DNA from: Bacillus sp. FSL H8-0547
GTDB taxonomy: Bacteria; Bacillota; Bacilli; Bacillales; Bacillaceae
Assembly: GCA_038002745.1 (NCBI GenBank)
Contig: JBBODD010000001.1
Span: 3,658,001-3,722,000 of the forward strand
Length of the DNA stretch: 64,000 bases
Reading direction: 5' to 3'
The notes beneath the pieces were generated by a model. The model saw nothing but the letters and a program-made list of their open reading frames with translations, had not been told where the DNA came from and ran no database searches. Shown here piece after piece: positions 60,667-64,000 of the stretch; positions within the stretch are counted from its first letter, which is position 1; every line of letters starts with the position of its first letter. The translations under genes were made by a program, and so were the position numbers.

Positions 60667-60843
60667 GTGAAAGAAATTGAAGTAATCATTGATACCGAAG
60701 AAATGGCTGAATTCTTTTACAATGAGCTGACAAAGCGGGGATATGTTCCCTCGGAATCGGAGCTTGATACGATCGCGGATATTGCATTTGATTATCTTCT
60801 TGAAAAGTGCATTATTGACGAAGACCTGGAAGACGTTGATTAA
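60667..60843 (+). CDS. yozD: YozD family protein
   Basis: A 58-residue acidic protein: IEVIIDTEEMAEFFYNELTK, RGYVPSESELDTIADIAFDY, LLEKCIIDED. This matches the YozD family, of unknown function. The start is GTG 60667 with AAGGGGG 7 nt upstream. It lies just beyond yodN, its neighbour in B. subtilis, separated by the small convergent gene. Confidence 0.88.
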   Translation: MKEIEVIIDTEEMAEFFYNELTKRGYVPSESELDTIADIAFDYLLEKCIIDEDLEDVD

Positions 60844-60867
60844 ACGGCGAGATTTCTCGCCGTTTTT
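60843..60867 (+). terminator. Terminator of yozD
   Basis: Stem AACGGCGAG/CTCGCCGTT with ATTT loop, then TTTTT. Confidence 0.9.
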
Positions 60868-61958
60868 TACATGCCGCGTTTTAAGAATGGTTTTGTCAGA
60901 AGCTTCATCGACCCCATTTTCAGGAGATCCATTTTTACGTTTTTTGTCATGTCCCTGTACGTTTTCTTCTTATCAAAGCAGTCAAAGCCAGACACCATCT
61001 CCTGATCCTTCAGCCAGTCAGGCCACGGGAAATATTTATGGGATACATCATTCCACACATCTGTCAGCTTCGGGCTGTATATTTTTTGATGGGGATCAGA
61101 TGCAAACAGGTTCGGCCAGTAATCCTCCCGTGAGCCGGAATGGGGAAATGTTTTTGCAAATAAAAGAGCTGACGGGAAAACCGCAGGATGAAACAAGGTG
61201 CTGTAAAGGGATTTGCCAATGCTGATTCTTTCTTTCGGATCGATAAACTGTCCTATTTCAATTCCTGCCAGTGAAAAATACTGATCATACCCTCTTTTTT
61301 TAAAGGGGAAAATAACGTTTGTAAAACCGCACCTTTCTTGAAGCAGATAAGGAATGGACTTTAATATGTCTGATGATTTTGATACAAGCTGCTGCTCGAC
61401 ATACTGCTGTTCATTCGTAATCAGCGCAAGGGTAAGCAAATCCGATTGCTTCGTTTCATAAAACTGCGCCCAGACTGGCTCCATAAATCTCGAAACATGT
61501 AAGGCGGGGAGCAGACGGAACAAAGACTTTCCGCTTTTCTTGCTCTCCTCATAAAGCAGAAGCTGAGGATAAGCATCGTGGAAAATCAGGGCATTTGCAG
61601 ATTCTAGAAAATGAAACAGAGAGTTTCGTTCATTTTCGGATAGAAAGTGGCTCACCAGACTGTTTTTCAAATCAGTCATGCTGTAGCCGCCGTTACGGGA
61701 AACCATGTGGGCTAAAAAAGCCCAATGAATCTCCGGATGTTTTATATAGAAGGAAAGATAAGCTTTTGTCCTCGTTACATTATTCAGGTTGTAAGATGCC
61801 GTAACAGCCCGGATGTTCCGGATGATCTTCGATTCTTCACCGTACACAATAGATGGACCTGGCTGATCAGCCATCAAGTAATCTTTAAATGCTTTTTTCT
61901 CTGCGTGATTCATAAGAGATGCGATCGTTGGTTTTTTAAAAAGGGGGAGGAATGTCAT
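60867..61958 (-). CDS. DUF2515 protein (YppC-like)
   Basis: A 363-residue protein without a signal peptide. NNVTRTKAYLSFYIKHPEIHWAFLAHMVSRNGGY and ANALIFHDAYPQLLLYEESKKSGKSLF are hallmarks of DUF2515/YppC; the function is unknown. TAGGAGC lies 9 nt before the ATG at 61958. Terminator of yozD lies at its 3' end. Confidence 0.88.
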   Translation of the reverse strand: MTFLPLFKKPTIASLMNHAEKKAFKDYLMADQPGPSIVYGEESKIIRNIRAVTASYNLNNVTRTKAYLSFYIKHPEIHWAFLAHMVSRNGGYSMTDLKNSLVSHFLSENERNSLFHFLESANALIFHDAYPQLLLYEESKKSGKSLFRLLPALHVSRFMEPVWAQFYETKQSDLLTLALITNEQQYVEQQLVSKSSDILKSIPYLLQERCGFTNVIFPFKKRGYDQYFSLAGIEIGQFIDPKERISIGKSLYSTLFHPAVFPSALLFAKTFPHSGSREDYWPNLFASDPHQKIYSPKLTDVWNDVSHKYFPWPDWLKDQEMVSGFDCFDKKKTYRDMTKNVKMDLLKMGSMKLLTKPFLKRGM

Positions 61959-62069
61959 TTGTGCCAGCTCCTAAAACCTTGCCTCTTACTTACATATGAA
62001 AAACCTGAAACTTTTGTTCTCGCGGAACGTATGAAAAGAGCAGGAACTTTTAACGAAAGAGGGATTGTC

Positions 62070-62234
62070 ATGCTGAAAAAATTGATTAAATCGTTTCTCG
62101 GAAAAAAATCGCACCGCAGATACAGCAGCAGCGACCGAAGAAGCAGACCATACGGAAATCCTTCAAAATACGGCTATAAGCACTACAAACGCAAATCAAA
62201 ATCGAGCAGATTTTCAGGATCCTACAGCAGCTGA
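62070..62234 (+). CDS. Small Ser/Arg/Lys/Tyr-rich basic protein, 54 residues
   Basis: A short protein: an N-terminal amphipathic segment (MLKKLIKSFLGKK), then a low-complexity part of alternating Ser, Arg, Lys, Tyr and Gly (SHRRYSSSDRRSRPYG and later SKSSRFSGSYSS). It is very basic, probably disordered, and contains many serines in basic context, as expected of a kinase substrate. Its stop overlaps the kinase start (TGATG). AGAGGG precedes the ATG. No family is recognised. Confidence 0.75.
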   Translation: MLKKLIKSFLGKKSHRRYSSSDRRSRPYGNPSKYGYKHYKRKSKSSRFSGSYSS

Positions 62235-63049
62235 TGAAGAACCTTCTCCTAAAATACGGAGAGCGGCCACTAAAGGCCGGTGATGTAATTGATCATCGAT
62301 ATACCATACAGAAAGTCCTTGGAAAAGGAAGCTACGGCATCACATATCTTGCTTTAACAAAAAGAGATGAGCCGCTTGTGCTCAAACAGCTTAGGGCATA
62401 TAAGGCTGCAACAGACAGCGGCCTGTTGTCATTCAGGCTTGAAAAAGAACTGCTGGCAGAACTCAGCAGTCGGTATTTTCCGGCTTATTCAGGCTCATTT
62501 TTTTGGAACAACAAGCATTTCATTGCAATGGAGTATATGGGGGGAGATACGTTTGAAGATTTAATCTTCCTGAAAAAAGAATCATTCGGAGAGAAGGAAT
62601 CTTTCCGTATTTTGTTGAAAGTAATAGAGGCTGTAGAGGTTCTTCATGCAAAAGGGATTGTGCACAGGGACTTGAGGATTCCAAATATCCTCTTGAAGCA
62701 TGACTCCATCAGAATCATTGATTTCGGACTTGCGGCAAGAATTGGTGAGGGACCGGATCCGGCAGAATTGGGAAAGTCTTTTTCCCGTGAAAAAAGACTT
62801 TACAGAGAACGTTCTTTTCAAAGCGACTTTTATGCGCTTGGCCACTTTGTTCTTTTTCTGCTGTATTCGCAATATGTTCCTGTTACGAAAAAGAACAGAA
62901 GCTGGGAAGAAGAACTTGCAATAACTCAGCACTCAAAAGATACGATTAAACGGATGCTCAAGCTTCAGCAGCCATATGACAGGATTGAAGACCTGAAAGC
63001 TGATGTTTTGAAGTGTGCAGATGGGGGAGAAGAAAATGTCATTTTTTAA
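62234..63049 (+). CDS. Serine/threonine protein kinase (YbdM-like)
   Basis: A 271-residue soluble kinase: glycine loop GKGSYGITYLAL (about residues 35-46), ATP-binding Lys in LVLKQL, catalytic loop HRDLRIPN (Arg where most have Lys), and metal-binding IIDFGLA. There is no transmembrane helix or PASTA region, so it is a cytoplasmic kinase of the YbdM kind. The start overlaps the previous gene, and it overlaps spo0M by 14 bp. Confidence 0.93.
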   Translation: MKNLLLKYGERPLKAGDVIDHRYTIQKVLGKGSYGITYLALTKRDEPLVLKQLRAYKAATDSGLLSFRLEKELLAELSSRYFPAYSGSFFWNNKHFIAMEYMGGDTFEDLIFLKKESFGEKESFRILLKVIEAVEVLHAKGIVHRDLRIPNILLKHDSIRIIDFGLAARIGEGPDPAELGKSFSREKRLYRERSFQSDFYALGHFVLFLLYSQYVPVTKKNRSWEEELAITQHSKDTIKRMLKLQQPYDRIEDLKADVLKCADGGEENVIF

Positions 63050-63806
63050 TAAAATTTTATCAAGTGTAGGAATTGGGGCTGCAAAAGTGGATGCAAGACT
63101 TGCATCTGACAGGATTGCTCTTATGGATGAAGTAAAAGGCATCATTCATGTTCAGGGGGGAAATGTTGAACAGCAGATTGATGAGATTTATCTGTCCCTC
63201 CAAACAAGTTACTTAAAAGAGACAGATGATAAAAAGTATTATCAAAACGCCACAATCACCAAAATCAAAATCAATGAGCCATTTGTCATCATGGCAAATG
63301 AAGTGAAAGAAATACCGTTTGCGTTTCAGCTTCCTTCGGATACGCCGATTACTCTCGGTTCATCAAAAGTGTGGCTCGAAACAGGGCTGGATATTAAAGG
63401 GGCCGTTGATCCAAGTGATAAAGACCGGATTGAAGTCCTTCCACCCGCTATTGTTCAAACCGTATTTGCCGCTTTAAGAGATCTCGGATTCAATTTGCGC
63501 AAAGCAGAAAACGAGGCAGCTCCATACCATTTGAGAAAAAGGCTGCCGTTCATACAGGAATTTGAATTTTATCCGACTGCAGGTCCGTTCAGAGGGAAAT
63601 TAGATGAACTGGAGGTCGTGATTTCAAATATCAGTCCGCAGGGAGTAGAGCTAATGCTTGAGATCGACAGGAGAGCAAGAGGTCTGGGAGGATTTTTGTC
63701 AGAAGCGCTTGAAATGGATGAATCTCTTGTTAAAGTGATGATTCCAAATGCGGATCAGCAGGCCATCCGCAGAACATTGGAAGATGTTATCCATAGATAC
63801 AGCTGA
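63036..63806 (+). CDS. spo0M: Sporulation-control protein Spo0M
   Basis: A 256-residue protein beginning MSFFNKILSSVGIGAAKVDARL, which matches Spo0M. The N-terminal two beta-sandwich halves (arrestin-like fold, as known for the family) are followed by a C-terminal part with RRARGLGGFLSEALEMDESL. Spo0M affects entry to sporulation in B. subtilis. ATG 63036 follows GGGGAG and overlaps the kinase gene by 14 bp, so they are translationally coupled. Confidence 0.95.
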   Translation: MSFFNKILSSVGIGAAKVDARLASDRIALMDEVKGIIHVQGGNVEQQIDEIYLSLQTSYLKETDDKKYYQNATITKIKINEPFVIMANEVKEIPFAFQLPSDTPITLGSSKVWLETGLDIKGAVDPSDKDRIEVLPPAIVQTVFAALRDLGFNLRKAENEAAPYHLRKRLPFIQEFEFYPTAGPFRGKLDELEVVISNISPQGVELMLEIDRRARGLGGFLSEALEMDESLVKVMIPNADQQAIRRTLEDVIHRYS

Positions 63807-63810
63807 TTTT

Positions 63811-63841
63811 AAAAGCGGCAAGTTCATCTTGCTGCTTTTTT
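63811..63841 (+). terminator. Terminator of the kinase-spo0M operon
   Basis: Stem AAAGCGGCAAG/CTTGCTGCTTT (one wobble pair) with TTCAT loop and T-run. Confidence 0.9.
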
Positions 63842-63979
63842 TATTTGATGAAGCCATTTTTTAACCAGACTGGTATCAGTTACTGCATAAGGTTTCAGGA
63901 CAGTCAGAAAATGACCATGCCCGTTCGAATAGTATAGCGAGAAATCGGTCAGAAAAGAGAGAAATGAGGAGGATGCAGC

Positions 63980-64000
63980 ATGATTTACGAAATAGAAATA
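63980..64000 (+). CDS. Start of a gene running out of the window
   Basis: ATG at 63980 with AGGAGG about 8 nt upstream opens a frame (MIYEIEI...) that reaches the window end. Too little is visible to name it. Confidence 0.6.

Overview
The window looks like chromosome from a low-to-mid GC, endospore-forming member of the Bacillaceae, in the broad Bacillus/Metabacillus range. The evidence is strong AGGAGG-type ribosome binding sites, many TTG and GTG starts, frequent U-tailed terminators, and genes typical of Bacillus: spo0M, kamA/yokU/yozE/yozD, a yppC-like gene, cysL-cysJI, BirA-controlled bioB, an Spx paralogue and an LtaS-family enzyme. I saw no rRNA, tRNA, prophage, insertion sequence or CRISPR array.

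Layout. 1-7.2 kb: end of an MFS transporter, a secreted alkaline phosphatase with possible PhoP boxes, a DUF4352 lipoprotein, BrnQ, a cardiolipin synthase, and a parvulin foldase. 7.2-11.3 kb: bioB behind a BirA operator, a secreted M14 carboxypeptidase, and a manganese-type CDF exporter. 11.3-16 kb: the sulfite reductase locus, cysL divergent from cysJ-cysI. 16-27.5 kb: mixed accessory genes, including a membrane-anchored PstS-like protein, a beta-lactamase-fold protein, an ABC solute-binding protein and permease without an ATPase, a GAF-STAS protein, a Nudix hydrolase, an amidase and a GNAT enzyme. 27.5-29.5 kb: a stress cluster (Spx paralogue, small alarmone synthetase, MarR regulator) behind a 28-bp perfect palindrome. 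32-42.6 kb: a lysine/beta-lysine catabolic locus (yodT-S-R-Q, aldehyde dehydrogenase, ablB, sigma-54 activator, kamA-yokU), with a consensus cre site in front and a consensus sigma-54 promoter at kamA. 43-53 kb: a MarR/MDR pump pair, a secreted hydrolase, another MFS transporter, acetyltransferases and an RND pump. 53-58 kb: an LtaS-family enzyme and an ABC-2 exporter. 58-64 kb: small conserved Bacillus genes, then a tight operon of an SR-rich basic peptide, a Ser/Thr kinase and Spo0M.

How genes work together. In the lysine locus, KamA makes beta-lysine, AblB acetylates it, and the aminotransferase, CoA-transferase pair, deacetylase and dehydrogenase could carry it to central metabolism. The sigma-54 activator lies between the two transcription units and can plausibly switch on kamA.

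Most unusual features. (1) The SR-rich peptide, kinase and arrestin-fold Spo0M genes overlap each other, which suggests a writer-substrate-reader module. (2) Three unrelated intergenic tandem arrays share a 52-53 bp period, about five DNA helical turns, and a fourth, weaker repeat has a 51-bp period. (3) A roughly 350-bp mosaic hairpin-repeat block occurs twice, 19 kb apart, with covarying stem arms. (4) A GAF-STAS protein carries Glu and Asp where RsbR proteins carry their two phospho-threonines. Several short genes (38-58 codons) were read by eye.
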